From assembly GCF_018294505.1 (NCBI RefSeq), contig NC_057797.1:124005116-124069115 (forward strand): a stretch of 64,000 bases of DNA. Reading direction: 5' to 3'. Below are positions 22,101 through 32,376 of the stretch, one piece after another. This DNA comes from Triticum aestivum. Taxonomy: Eukaryota > Streptophyta > Magnoliopsida > Poales > Poaceae. Every line of letters begins with the position of its first letter. The stretch's first letter is position 1. The notes below the pieces were generated by a model. That model had not been told where the DNA came from. It ran no database searches and was given only the letters and a program-made list of their open reading frames with translations. A program made the translations under genes and the position numbers.

Positions 22101-22535
22101 AGGATTAAGCCCACCAAAACGACCTTTAAAGGCGTAATACCAGGTGTAGAGGCCAACTGTACAGGCTCAGTCACACTTGAAGTGGTCTTCGGATCTCCGG
22201 ATAATTTCCGAAGCGAGGAGTTAATCTTCGACATAGTCCCATTCCGCAGTGGCTATCACGCACTGCTCGGGCGAACCGCATTCGCCAAGTTCAATGCGGT
22301 ACCGCACTACGCATACCTTAAGCTCAAGATGCCAGGCCCTCGAGGAGTAATTACGGTCAATGGAAACACCGAACGCTCCCTCCGAACGGAGGAGCACACG
22401 GCGGCCCTTGCAGCGGAAGTACAAAGCAGCCTCTCCAGGCAGTTCTCCAGTCCGGCCATTAAACGACCGGACACCGTCAAGCGCGCCCGGAGTAACCTAC
22501 AACAAGACCGCCTGGCACGATCCGAGCAGGCGTAG
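19190..22535 (+). pseudogene. Tat-like gag-protease, broken by stops and a 67-bp duplication
   Basis: The frame starts at ATG 19190 (MSSPLGLMAPT). Stops lie at TAG 19268 and TAG 19733. A tandem duplication at 19819-19952 shifts the frame. From MLDFDSKDINGMD (19962) the frame is open to a TGA at 21090, then open again in the same protein to 22535. Visible domains: acidic N-terminal region; retrotransposon gag domain spanning the TGA (NPAVWIEDYLLHIHMARG, LKGPARHWLNSLP, then WEDLEAAFLDNFQGTYVRP); a basic segment; a Cys/His segment (CQIHGTPEKPANHTNRDC); and the aspartic protease with MDGGSSLNLL and YHALLGRTAFAKF. The ORF stops at 22533-22535, where pol would normally follow. Capsid and protease roles are inferred by family. 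Confidence 0.8.
19819..19952 (+). repeat. 67-bp tandem duplication in gag
   Basis: Two units, 19819-19885 and 19886-19952, both starting TTGGGAT-CGGA and containing GAAGAAATTC and CCCACCCACCACCCACTT. The length is not a multiple of three. Confidence 0.85.
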
Positions 22536-23740
22536 CAATGCGGCCCCAACCCCAGCCCTCGCAAAAATGCGACACCAGTACTTCGCGTACATAACTACGC
22601 TCTAGAAATACCATGGGTACAGGGGGAGGGGCACCATCACGGCACGCCCGAAACACGGCTTAAACCGCACCAGGGGCTGCCGATTTTTTAATTTTCTCTT
22701 ACTTTCAGGACTCCACTCTTCGGAAGGCCTGTTCGGCAGTTCAATTGCCGCACAAACGATGCAAGAACCAGGGAAGCAGACAAGCCACGCCGCATTACGG
22801 AACTCCCAGGTGGTCTCTATCACGAGCAGTATACCTGTTTCGCATACTATTCCGCAGCTTACCCCTGGAACGGACATGTTAAATAGTCCAACCTTTTGCT
22901 TATCACATTATTTGTATCATTCTGCTTTGATCACAGCCCTCTTTAATAAACAATGCATAGCTTTTGTCTATTTTTGCATTACTCTTTTTTTATATATATA
23001 TGTTCCTTAACGACATGTTGCACCCGTACACTTTGGTACGGCCAAATACGCCAGGGGCTTTAGTACCCCTCAATATGGTGTGAGAAGTCCGAACACTTTA
23101 ACAAGTGCGGCACCCCGAACTTATAGCATTATATGCATCGGCTCCGAATCATGTCTTGGGTCAATAGTTGGGTTTGCCCGGCTCCTATGTTTTGGTGCCT
23201 TACGTTCCGCTATATCGGCTAAGGTAGCACTAGGAGAACCACTGCGATTGTGCCCCAGTTGAGCTGGGTCGAGCACCTCAGTGGAGAAAGCTAAAACTGA
23301 CTGTCATGATGAAGCGAGAGCTGGTCGCTGTTCGAGAGGTTTTTCGAGTCCCTAAAGACTTATGCCGCTTAGAGCGAGGAGCCGGCTCTGTCCGGCCAAG
23401 GCGTGGATAGCGCCCCGAACTCGGTCTTCCGAATACCAGGGGCTTCGCCGAAATTTAAAATTATAGAATTCTATGGCTAAGTGAGAGTGTTCACGCATTA
23501 TAGTCCGATTGCCTTGTTCGTTGGGCTGAGCGCCTCCCTCGAAGGACCCAAACATGGGAAAAAGAGCGCTCAGGTTTATCCCCGAACACCCCAGCACTAG
23601 CGGCACGGGGGCAGAAGCCGACGACTTGCCATCTCTCAGAATTGATAAACAGCCGCACAGAAGGTAATATTTTAAATTCCAACAGCATTGCTTAGCGCAT
23701 ATGAACAAGTTTTCAGCGCACAGGACAAAACGAGCAAGTT
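22536..23740. other. Non-coding interval where Tat pol is expected
   Basis: About 1.2 kb with no RT, RNase H or integrase motifs on either strand and no supported gene. AT-rich in the middle (22880-23010) and moderately GC-rich on either side. It separates the end of gag-pro from the 3' end of the antisense gene, so the two genes converge here. Confidence 0.6.
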
Positions 23741-26700
23741 TCACTCAAAAATTACATCCCTAGAACATTCATCCGCCACAAGGCAGGCACCCTTCAGAAC
23801 ATCCTTATAATAATTCTCGGGCTTGCGATGCTCTTTCCCCGGCGGTGGCCCGTCCTTCACAAGCTTCTCAGCATCCAGCTTGCCCCAGTGCACCTTAGCA
23901 CGGGCAAGGGCCCTACGGGCACCTTCAATGCAGACGGAGCGCTTGATGACTTCGAGCCTTGGACAGGCCTCCACCAGCCGCCGCACCAGCCCGAAATAGC
24001 TCCCAGGCAGAGCCTCTCCAGGCCACAGCCGAACTATGAGGCCCTTCATGGCCTGTTCGGCCGCCTTGTGGAGCTCGACCAGTTGCTTCAGCTGGTCGCT
24101 CAGGGGCACGGGGTGTCCGGCCTCAGCATACTGAGACCAGAACACCTTCTCTGTCGAGCTGCCCTCCTCGGCTCGATAGAATGCGGCGGCATCGGACACA
24201 CTCCGGGGAAGATCTGCGAACGCTCCTGGAGAGCTCCGGATTCGGGTAAGTAACAAGTAACTCACGTTTATGTGTTTGCTTTGCATAAAGAATGCCTTAC
24301 CCGCCGCTATCTTCTTCACCTCATCCAACTCCTGGAGGGTCTTCTGGGATTCGGCCTTGGCAGACTTGGCATTTTCAATAGCCACCGCGAGCTCGGACGC
24401 TCGCGTCTTTGAGTCAAGCTCCAAACTCTCATGTTTTTCCATGAGAGCCTGGAGCTCTTGCCGCACCTTGCCAACCTCGGCCTCATACTTCTCCCGCTCG
24501 GTGCGCTCCGTGGCCGCCCTCTTCCCGGCCTCGACCAGCGCTTGATTAAGGGTCGCCACCTCAGACATGGCTCCTACAATAGCCACGATAATCCTGTCAT
24601 TTTTTGCAATTGCACCTTTTATATATATATTTAAACAAGGTATTCTTACCTTCATTGTCCTCGAGTTGCTTCTTGGCACGCCCGAGCTCTTGCTTGGACC
24701 GCTCGAGGTTCTGCTTTAGCGTGTCCACTTCCGCAGTCAGTGCGGCGGACGCAAGCAGAGAAGCCTCCATACACATATTGACTCCTTTTTGTTAGACTCT
24801 TGCGAATTTTATTTGATCCTCTATTCGGCTTTTCTTCCCAAACGCCAAACAGAGCATCATGGGCTACTGTCTATGCGGTAATATTATTTACACATTCTTT
24901 ACTAACCTCAAAGCCTGTTAAAAGGCTAGTACAAGCTTCAGTCAGTCCGCTCTTGGCGGACCGAACCTTCTGGACCACCGCACTCATAATGGTGCGGTGC
25001 TCCTCGTTGATGGAGGCGCCTTGGAGCGCCCCCAACAGATTGTTCGGCGCCTCCAGTTGGACGGGGGTCACCGGCACGGTGGGCTTGCTCCTCTTGGAAG
25101 GAGGTCCCCCGCCGGACTCTGGAACCTTTGAAGGTTCCGGAGCGGTGTCAGGCCTAGAGCCGGACTTGGAGCCCTGGGGGGTTTCATCCCCTTTACTCCT
25201 GGAGTCCGAGAGGTCGCCTTGCGGCGCCTCCAGGACCACCTCCTCCCGGGTTGGAACCTGTTGGGACAACACTTCGGTGTCATCCGTAGGGCGGGGGGAG
25301 GTAGCCGTTGGAAGCGAGTTCACATCCGACAAGTCTAGTGAGCCGCTCGACGATGCGTCGAGCCGGTCTTTGGGTGGGCTGCATAAACATATTCAACATA
25401 AGGGAAAGCTGTGCAATAAACGAATACTATGAATTACTCTGGTATCCGGATACTTACGATTTAGCCAGGGGCTTGGCCCTGGGCGGCCACTCCTCTCCGC
25501 CATCATTGGCGTCGGTGGAGTAGTCCGGAGGAAGGGTTTTCCCCTTCTTGGACCCTTCGGTCTCCCCAGCTGGGGCGGCCTTCCTTTTCTTCCCTTCCCC
25601 TGCTGGAGGGGGAGGGGTCTCTTCTTCCTCCTCCTCTTCTTCATGGGAGGAGTGCGTCTTGGAGTCGTCGGATGAGGGATCCGACACCTCCAGGCGCCGG
25701 GCACACTTTCGAGTCCCTGTGGCCCTCTTCTTGGCCTTCTTCTCGGGCACCACATGGGGTGCCGGAACCAGCAGCTTCGCCAAGCGAGCGTTCGCTGGGC
25801 CTTCGGGCAAAGGAGCCGGACAGTTGATCTGTTCGGACGTCTCCTGCCAATCCTGTCAAAGGTAAGGGAGCTTAGATCCCGCATGGAGTCAAACTATGAA
25901 AAACTGATACCCTGTAAAAGGAAAAAACAGCTTACCGCATGAGCATGATGCTGCGTACTGAATCCGCGATCCTCGGTAGCGGATGTGGGGGCCTCGGCGC
26001 CCTTGAAAAGCACCTTCCAGGCATCTTCGTACGTCGTGTCGAAGAGCCTGCTCAAAGTTTGGTGCCGCGCCGGGTCGAACTCCCACAGGTTGAAAGCCCG
26101 TTGTTGACACGGGAGGATCAGGCAGATGGGCATAACCTGGACTACGTTGACAAGTTTGAGCTTCCTGTCCACTAGGGTTTGGACGCATGTTTGGAGTCCG
26201 GTCAGCTCTCCTTTTTTACCCCACGATAGGCCCATCTCCTTCCAGGAGGTGAGCCGCGTAGGGGGTCCGGATCGAAACTCGGGGGCTGCGACCCATTCGG
26301 GGTCGCGCGGCTCGGTGATGTAAAACCACCCCGATTGCCACCCCTTCAGGGTCTCCACAAAGGAGCCCTCGAGCCATAAGACGTTGGGCATCTTGCTCAC
26401 CAAGGCGCCTCCGCACTCCGCCTGGTTGTCACGCACCACCTTCGGCTTGACATTGGAAGTCTTGAGCCATAGGCCGAAATGGGGGCGAATGCGGAGGAAA
26501 GCCTCGCACACGACGATAAATGCCAAGATGTTGAGGACAAAGTTCGGGGCCAGATCGTGGAAATCTAGGCCATAGTAGAACATGAGCCCCCGGGCAAATG
26601 GGTGGAGAGGGAAGCCCAGTCCGCGGAGGAAATGGGGGAGGAGCACCACCCTCTCATGGGGACTAGGGGTGGTGATGAGCTGCCCCTTTTCGGGAAGCCG

Positions 26701-26799
26701 GTACGCGATGTCGTTAGATAAGTATCCGGCCTTCCTTAGTTTTTTGATGTGTCCCTCCGTGACGGAGGAGACCATCCACTTGCCTCCCGCTCCGGACAT
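23741..26799 (-). CDS. Spliced antisense gene of the Tat-like element (PF04195-like protein, 874 codons)
   Basis: Six exons on the minus strand: 26799-25936, 25852-25458, 25378-24903, 24781-24650, 24573-24301, 24225-23741. The five introns (83, 79, 121, 76 and 75 nt) are all GT-AG, and phases match across every junction (0,2,1,1,1). Start chosen at MSGAGGKWMVSS; an in-frame ATG exists 24 codons upstream. Exon 1 is the putative gypsy-type transposon domain (LPHFLRGLGFPLHPFARGL, LAFIVVCEAFLRIRPHFGLW, WQSGWFYITEPRDPEW). Exons 2-3 are a low-complexity Pro/Glu/Lys linker with basic clusters (KKRKAAP, KRSKP) that could be nuclear signals. Exons 4-6 are rich in Leu/Glu/Lys heptads, predicting a coiled coil, ending in a Lys-rich tail. 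It is antisense to gag. No function is known to me. No stop or frameshift was found. The exon 3-4 junction is the least certain. Confidence 0.72.
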
Positions 26800-27347
26800 G
26801 GCTGGAGAAGGTTGAGGTGGGGAGTGCGGACTTGGGCGCTGGAGCTCGAGTGTGCGAGAATGGATAAGCAAGCGAGGAAGAAGGCGTAGGTGAAAAGGTG
26901 GATCCTTAAATCCTTATATGGGTGGACGCAACTACGTATCCCCACCAGCCTGGTAAAACTCGCTTATATCCAAGCGCCGTAATCAATGGCGCGGTTGGGT
27001 TACCCACGCCCGTATTGATGAGAATCCTGGAATAAGGGGACACGATCTCTGCTTTAACAAGACGTGCCAAGGAAACCGCCTCGCATGACGTGCTGAGGTG
27101 GGATAATAAAACGACTCAGATAAAGGCTTGGCCATGGTGTGTCACACTATGGAATACGTCAGCAAATTAGATTTGTGTAAATGTTATTCTCTCTATGGCA
27201 ATATGTGGAAACTTATTTTCCAGAGCCGGACACTATCTTTGTATTCAAAATCTTCTATGGAGTACTTGGAGGAGGAACCCGCCTTGCAATGCCGAAGACA
27301 ATCTGCGCGCCGGACTCGTCGTCATTGAAGCCTGGTTCAGGGGCTAC
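26800..27347. other. Upstream region of the antisense gene and polypurine tract of the Tat-like element
   Basis: On the minus strand this holds a pyrimidine-rich leader (CTTCTTCCTCGCTTGC) and a TATA box before the antisense ATG. On the plus strand the last bases before the LTR, CAGGGGCTAC (27338-27347), are the likely polypurine tract. No other gene is supported. Confidence 0.5.
26912..26920 (-). promoter_or_regulatory. TATA box for the antisense gene
   Basis: On the minus strand CATATAAGG lies about 113 bp upstream of the ATG at 26799, within a CCCATATAAGGATT context. It would drive transcription opposite to the LTR promoter. Confidence 0.5.
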
Positions 27348-27827
27348 TGAGGGAGTCCTGGATTAGGGGGTGTCCGGATGGCCGGACTATACCTTCAGCC
27401 GGACTCCTGGACTATGAAAATACAAGATTGAAGACTTCGTCCCGTGTCCGGAAGGGCTTTCCTTGGCGTGGAAGGCAAGCTTGGCGATACGGATATGCAG
27501 ATCTCCTACCATTGTAACCGACTTTGTGTAACCCTAACCCTCTCCGGTGTCTATATAAACCAGAGGGTTTTAGTCCGTAGGATAACATACAGAACAACAA
27601 TCATACCATAGGCTAGCTTCTAGGGTTTAGCCTCTCCGATCTCGTGGTAGATCTACTCTTGTACTACCCATATCATCAATATTAATCAAGCAGGACGTAG
27701 GGTTTTACCTCCATCAAGAGGGCCCGAACCTGGGTAAAACTTCGTGTCCCCTGCCTCCTGTTACCATCCGGCCTAGACGCACAGTTCGGGACCCCCTACC
27801 TGAGATCCGCCGGTTTTGACACCGACA
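27348..27827 (+). repeat. 3' LTR of the Tat-like element
   Basis: 480 bp, starts TGAGGGAGTCC, ends CACCGACA, followed by TSD TTTAC at 27828-27832 and then the resumed Athila-like LTR. Confidence 0.92.
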
Positions 27828-27832
27828 TTTAC

Positions 27833-28280
27833 CTTAATACTTCTGTTGTAGTTGCGGATGCTTGCAATGGGGGTTAATCATAAGTGGGATGCTTGTCCAA
27901 GTAAGGACAGCACCCAAGCACCGGTCCACCCACATATCAGATTATCAAAGTACCAAACGCGAGTCATATGAACATGATGAAAAGTAGCTTGACGATAATT
28001 CCCATGTGTCCTCGGGAGCTCTTTACTTCATATAAGAGTTTGTCCAGGCTTGTCCTTTGCTACAAAAGATTAGGCCACCTTGCTGCATTTTATTTACTTT
28101 TGTTTCTTGTTGCTCGTTACAAATTATCTTATCACAAAACTATCTGTTATCTATAATTTCAGTGCTTGCAGAGAATACCTTGCTGAAAACCGCTTATCAT
28201 TTCCTTCTGCTCCTCGTTGGGTTCGACACTCTTACTTATCGAAAGGACTACGATAGATCCCCTATGCTTGTGGGTCATCA
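27833..28280 (+). repeat. 3' LTR remnant of Athila-like copy 2, right piece
   Basis: Continues the LTR interrupted at 18682: CTTAATACTTCTGTTGTAG here matches the 5' LTR of the same copy. Ends GTGGGTCATCA at 28280. Confidence 0.88.
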
Positions 28281-28738
28281 AACGCCAAGCTGTTCAACCC
28301 TCTCCTGTAGATCCCAACCGCGGCTACCGATAAGGGTCCTGGGTGGGAGCACTACGAGATCGTAGACATGAGGTTGATGCCGCTCATGAAGAGGATGGCG
28401 GGGGTGAAGGCCGCCAAAGTGACGACAACGATAGTGGCGAAGGAGTTCCTGCGTCGGTGCATCGTGCCTCTCCAAGCACACTCACGCACGGTGTGGGAGA
28501 GCTCCCGCGTCGAGGACCAGATGCGGCCGGCCAAGGAAAACCATGAGACATTAGAGCTACATGAGATCGTGAGGTTCATGTTCCCCACAGATGTGGACAA
28601 CCTCCCCAAGGACATATACTCGGTGTACCACTTTACGAACATGCACAAGTTCGTCGCGGGCATGCTACAGTTTGACCAATGGGGGTTGGTTTCGCCGAAC
28701 CGCGACAGGCCTCGCAAGAACCCGGCCGTGGTGCTGTC
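28281..28738 (+). pseudogene. PF04195-like gypsy-type transposon protein, right half (element C)
   Basis: When copy 2 and one target-site copy are removed, the frame broken at 13490 continues as VDTKLFNPLL, then TAG at 28308-28310, then an open run (GWEHYEIVDMRLMPLMKRMA, ATTIVAKEFLRRCI-like, YHFTNMHKFVAGMLQFDQWG) to 28738. Athila-like copy 3 interrupts it again at VVLS. The gene therefore suffered two retrotransposon insertions, a frameshift and a stop. It is related to the antisense gene at 23741-26799, though the visible similarity is in layout and general pattern only; I did not align them. Confidence 0.55.
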
Positions 28739-28828
28739 TAATACGTCCATTTTGCATCATGTTTTCCTACTGCTATTTATAGTGTTTTAATAAACATAAC
28801 ACTTTGTGGAGTAATTCTAATGCCTTTT
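28739..28828 (+). repeat. 5' LTR of copy 3, first 90 bp
   Basis: TAATACGTCCATTTTGCATC matches the LTR start of copies 1 and 2, then diverges (TGTTTTCCTACTGC). Ends with CTTTT, the left TSD of the inserted element. Confidence 0.8.
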
Positions 28829-30242
28829 TGATAACCCACAAGTATAGGGGATCGCAACAGCTTTCGAGGGTAGAGTATTCAACCCAAATTTATTGATTCG
28901 ACACAAGGGGGGCCAAAGAATATTCTCAAGTATTAGCAGCTGAGTTGTCAATTCAACCACACCTGGAAACTTAGTATCTGCAGCAAAGTGTTTAGTAGCA
29001 AAGTAATATGATAGTGGTGGTAGCGGCAACAAAAGTAAAGACAGCAAAAGTAATGTTTTTGGTATTTTGTAGTGATTGTAACAGTAGCAACGGGAAAGTA
29101 AATAAGCGTAAACCAGTATATGGAAAACTCGTAGGCACCGGATCAGTGATGGATAATTATGACGGATGCAGTTCATCATGTATCAGTCATAACATAGGGT
29201 GACACGGAACTAGCTCCAATTCATCAATGTAATGTAGGCATGTATTCCGTATATAGTCATACGTGCTTATGGAAAAGAACTTGCATGACATCTTTTGTCC
29301 TACCCTCCCGTGGCAGCGGGGTCCTATTGGAAACTAAGGGATATTAAGGCCTCCTTTTAATAGAGAACCGGAACAAAGCATTAGCACATAGTGAATACAT
29401 GAACTCCTCAAACTATGGTCATCATCGGGAGTGGTCCCGATTATTGTCACTTCGGGGTTGCCGGATCATAACACATAGTAGGTGACTATAGACTTGCAAG
29501 ATAGGATCAAGAACTCACATATATTCATGAAAACATAATAGGTTCAGATCTGAAATCATGGCACTCGGGCCCTAGTGACAAGCATTAAGCATAGCAAAGT
29601 CATAGCAACATCAATCTCAGAACATAATGGATACTAGGGATCAAACCCTAACAAAACTAACTCGATTACATGATAAATCTCATCCAACCCATCACCGTCC
29701 AGCAAGCCTACGATGGAATTACTCACGCACGGCGGTGAGCATCATGAAATTGGTGATGGAGGATGGTTGATGATGACGACGGCGACGAATCCCCCTCTCC
29801 GGAGCCCCGAACGGACTCCAGATCAGCCCTCCCGAGAGGTTTTAGGGCTTGGCGGCGGCTCCGTATCGTAAAACGCGATGATTTCTTCTCTCTGATTTTT
29901 TTCTCTCCGAAAGCAAATATATAGAGTTGGAGTTGGCGTCGGAGGGTTCCAGGGGGCCCACGAGGTAGGGGGCGCGCCCTAGGGGGGCGCCCCCACCCTC
30001 GTGAGAAGGGTGTGGGCCCCCTGGTCTTCATCTTTGGCGAGGATTTTTTATTATTTTTTCTAAGATGTTCCGTGGAGTTTCAGGTCATTCCGAGAATATT
30101 TGTTTTCTGCACATAAAACAACACCATGGCAATTCTGCTGAAAACAGCGTCAGTCCGGGTTAGTTCCATTCAAATCATACAAGTTAGAGTCCAAAACAAG
30201 GGCAAAAGTGTTTGGAAAAGTAGATACGACGGAGACGTATCA
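28829..30242 (-). repeat. 3' LTR of the Sabrina-like element
   Basis: 1414 bp. On the minus strand it starts TGATACGTCTCCGTCG and ends TGTGGGTTATCA. The second copy is at 37036-38450 with roughly 28 substitutions and a few homopolymer indels. TATA-like stretch TATATATTT on the minus strand at 29915-29923. Confidence 0.93.
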
Positions 30243-30256
30243 ACTCCCCCAAGCTT
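30243..30256 (-). other. Polypurine tract of the Sabrina-like element
   Basis: On the minus strand AAGCTTGGGGGAGT directly abuts the 3' LTR. An identical copy occurs 2 kb upstream at 32245-32258. Confidence 0.8.
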
Positions 30257-32244
30257 AAACCCTTGCTTGTCCTCAAGCAATTCAGTTGACAAACTGAAAG
30301 AAAGAAAGAAAAACTTTTACAAACTCTGTTTGCTCTTGTTGTTGTAACTATGTCAAGCCAGCATTCAAGTTTTCAGCATAGATCATAACTAACCACATTT
30401 GCAATAATTCTCAGGTCTCATAATTACTCATATCAATAGCATAATCAACTAGCAAGTCATAATAATAAATCTCGGATGACAACACTTTCTCAAAACAATC
30501 ATAATATGATATAACAAGATGGTATCTCGCTAGCCCTTTCTGAGACCGCAAAACATAAATGCAGAGCACCTTTAAAGATCAAGGACTGACTAGACATTGT
30601 AATTCATGGTAAAAGAGATCCAATCATAGTCACACCCAACATAAATTAATAGTGATGAATGCAAATGACAGCTGTGCTCTCCAGCTAGTGCTTTTTAATA
30701 AGAGGGTGATGACTCAACATAAAAGTAAATGGATAGGCCCTTCGCAGAGGGAAGCAGGGATTTGTAGAGGTGCCAGAGCTCGGTTTTGAAATAGAGATAA
30801 ATTGTATTTTGAGCGGTATACTTTCATTGTCAACGTAACAACTAAGAGATGGCGATATCTTCCATGCTAAACACATTATAGGCGGTTCCCAAACAGAATG
30901 GTAAAGTTTATACTCCCCCTCCACCAACAAACATCAATCCATGGCTTGCTCGAAACAACGAGTGCCTCCAACATACATCAGGTCCCAGGGGGAGTTTTGT
31001 TTGCAATTAATTTTGATTTAGTTTGCATAAAGCATGGGACTGGGCATCCCGGTGACCAGCCATTTTCTCGTGAGTGAGGAGCGGAGTCCACTCCTCTTGA
31101 GAATAACCCGCCTAACACGGAAGATAAGGACAGCCTTGGTTGATACATGAGCTATTCGAGCATACAAAACAGAATGTTTATTTGAAGGTTTAGAGTTTGG
31201 CACATACAAATTTACTTGGAACGGCAGGTAGATACCGCATATAGGAAGGTATAGTGGACTCATCTGGAATAACTTTGGGGTTTAAGGGATTGGATGCACA
31301 AGCAGTATTCCCGCTTAGTACAAGTGAAGGCTAGCAAAAGACTGGGAAGCGACCAACTAGAGAGCGACAACAGCCATGTACATGCATTAAAATTAATAAA
31401 CATTGGATGCAAGCATGAGTAGGATATAATCCACCATGAACATAAATATCGTGAAGGCTATGTTGATTTGTTTCAACTACATGCGTGAACATGTGCCAAG
31501 TCAAGTCACTTAAATCATTCAAAGGAGGATACCACCCCATCATACCACATCATAACCATCTCAATAGCATGTTGGCACACAAGGTAAATCATTATAACTC
31601 ATAGCTAATCAAGCATGGCACAAGCAACTACGATCTCTAATTGTCATTGCAAACATGTTTATTCATAATAAGCTGAATCAAGAACGAGGGACTCATCATA
31701 TTTACAAAAACAAAAGAGGTCGAGTTCATACCAGCTTTTCTCATCTCAGTCAGTCCATCATATATCATCATAATTGCCTTTCACTTGCACGACCGAACGG
31801 TGTGAATAATAATAAGAGTGTACGTGCATTGGACTAAGCTGGAATCTGCGAGCATTCAATAAACAGGAGAAGACAAGGCAATATGGGCTCTTGGTTAAAT
31901 CAACAATAATGCATATAAGAGCCACTTCAACAATTTAATTATGGTCTTCTCCTACTGACCCCCAAAGAAAAGAAAAGAAATAAAACTATTTACACGGGAA
32001 AGCTCCCAACAAGCAAAAGAAGAACGGGAAATATTTTTGGGTTTTCTTTTTAATTATTACTACTACAGCAGAAAAATAAACTACTACTAATTTTTTTGGT
32101 TTTTCTTAAGGTTTAACAAACACACAAGAAGAAAGCAGGAAAAAGAAAATAAACTAGCATGGATATTACAGTGAAAAAGTATGAGCACCGACATCTAGCA
32201 ATGAGTGTGTGTGAACATAAATGTAATGTCGGTGAGAAATACGT
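30257..32244 (-). other. Long 3' non-coding region of the Sabrina-like element
   Basis: About 2 kb between the two polypurine tracts. Only short frames (up to about 81 codons) occur on either strand and none resembles a known protein. AT-rich with A-rich tracts at 31960-32160. In larger Athila elements this position can hold an env-like region; nothing like that is recognisable here. Confidence 0.6.
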
Positions 32245-32258
32245 ACTCCCCCAAGCTT
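32245..32258 (-). other. Second, internal copy of the polypurine tract
   Basis: On the minus strand AAGCTTGGGGGAGT, preceded by T as at 30243-30257. It lies just downstream of the stop of the ATHILA-type ORF. Confidence 0.6.
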
Positions 32259-32376
32259 AGGCTTTTGGCCTAAGTTGGTCTATGGCCACGGCTGGCCTGG
32301 CGGATATCCATAATAATAGTTGTTGGGGTCGTACTGTGATGAGGAAGATAGTTGGGATCATACTGATGTGCAGCGG

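Larger units (their letters stand above)
18683..27827 (+). mobile_element. Tat-type Gypsy LTR element, complete ends, pol missing (Fatima-like)
   Basis: The 9145-bp element has LTRs of 481 and 480 bp (18683-19163 and 27348-27827), ends (T/C)GAGGGAGTCC...CACCGACA and a perfect 5-bp TSD TTTAC (18678-18682 and 27828-27832). It encodes a damaged gag-protease on the plus strand and a spliced gene on the minus strand near the 3' LTR, the layout reported for Tat-lineage elements. No RT, RNase H or integrase is found, so it is non-autonomous. About 17 differences between the LTRs (~3.5%), mostly transitions. The name Fatima is tentative. Confidence 0.88.
13491..28280 (+). mobile_element. Athila-type Gypsy copy 2, internally deleted, hosting a Tat-like element
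   Basis: It runs from LTR start TGGTACGTCC (TGATACGTCC with one change) to LTR end GGGTCATCA at 28280. The flanking 5-mers are GACAC (13486-13490) and AACGC (28281-28285), a decayed target-site duplication. The interrupted host frame resumes correctly if one copy is removed. The internal part stops within RNase H at ~18272 and joins the middle of the 3' LTR, so integrase, the PPT and about 670 bp of LTR are deleted. A complete 9145-bp Tat-like element sits in the 3' LTR. Confidence 0.85.

Noticed and set aside
28817..29179. Hydrophobic minus-strand frame with Leu-rich stretch, repeated at 36988-37386
   Set aside because: Sits in both Sabrina-like LTRs next to the PBS or target site; looks like a membrane protein only because of CTT/CTA-rich DNA.
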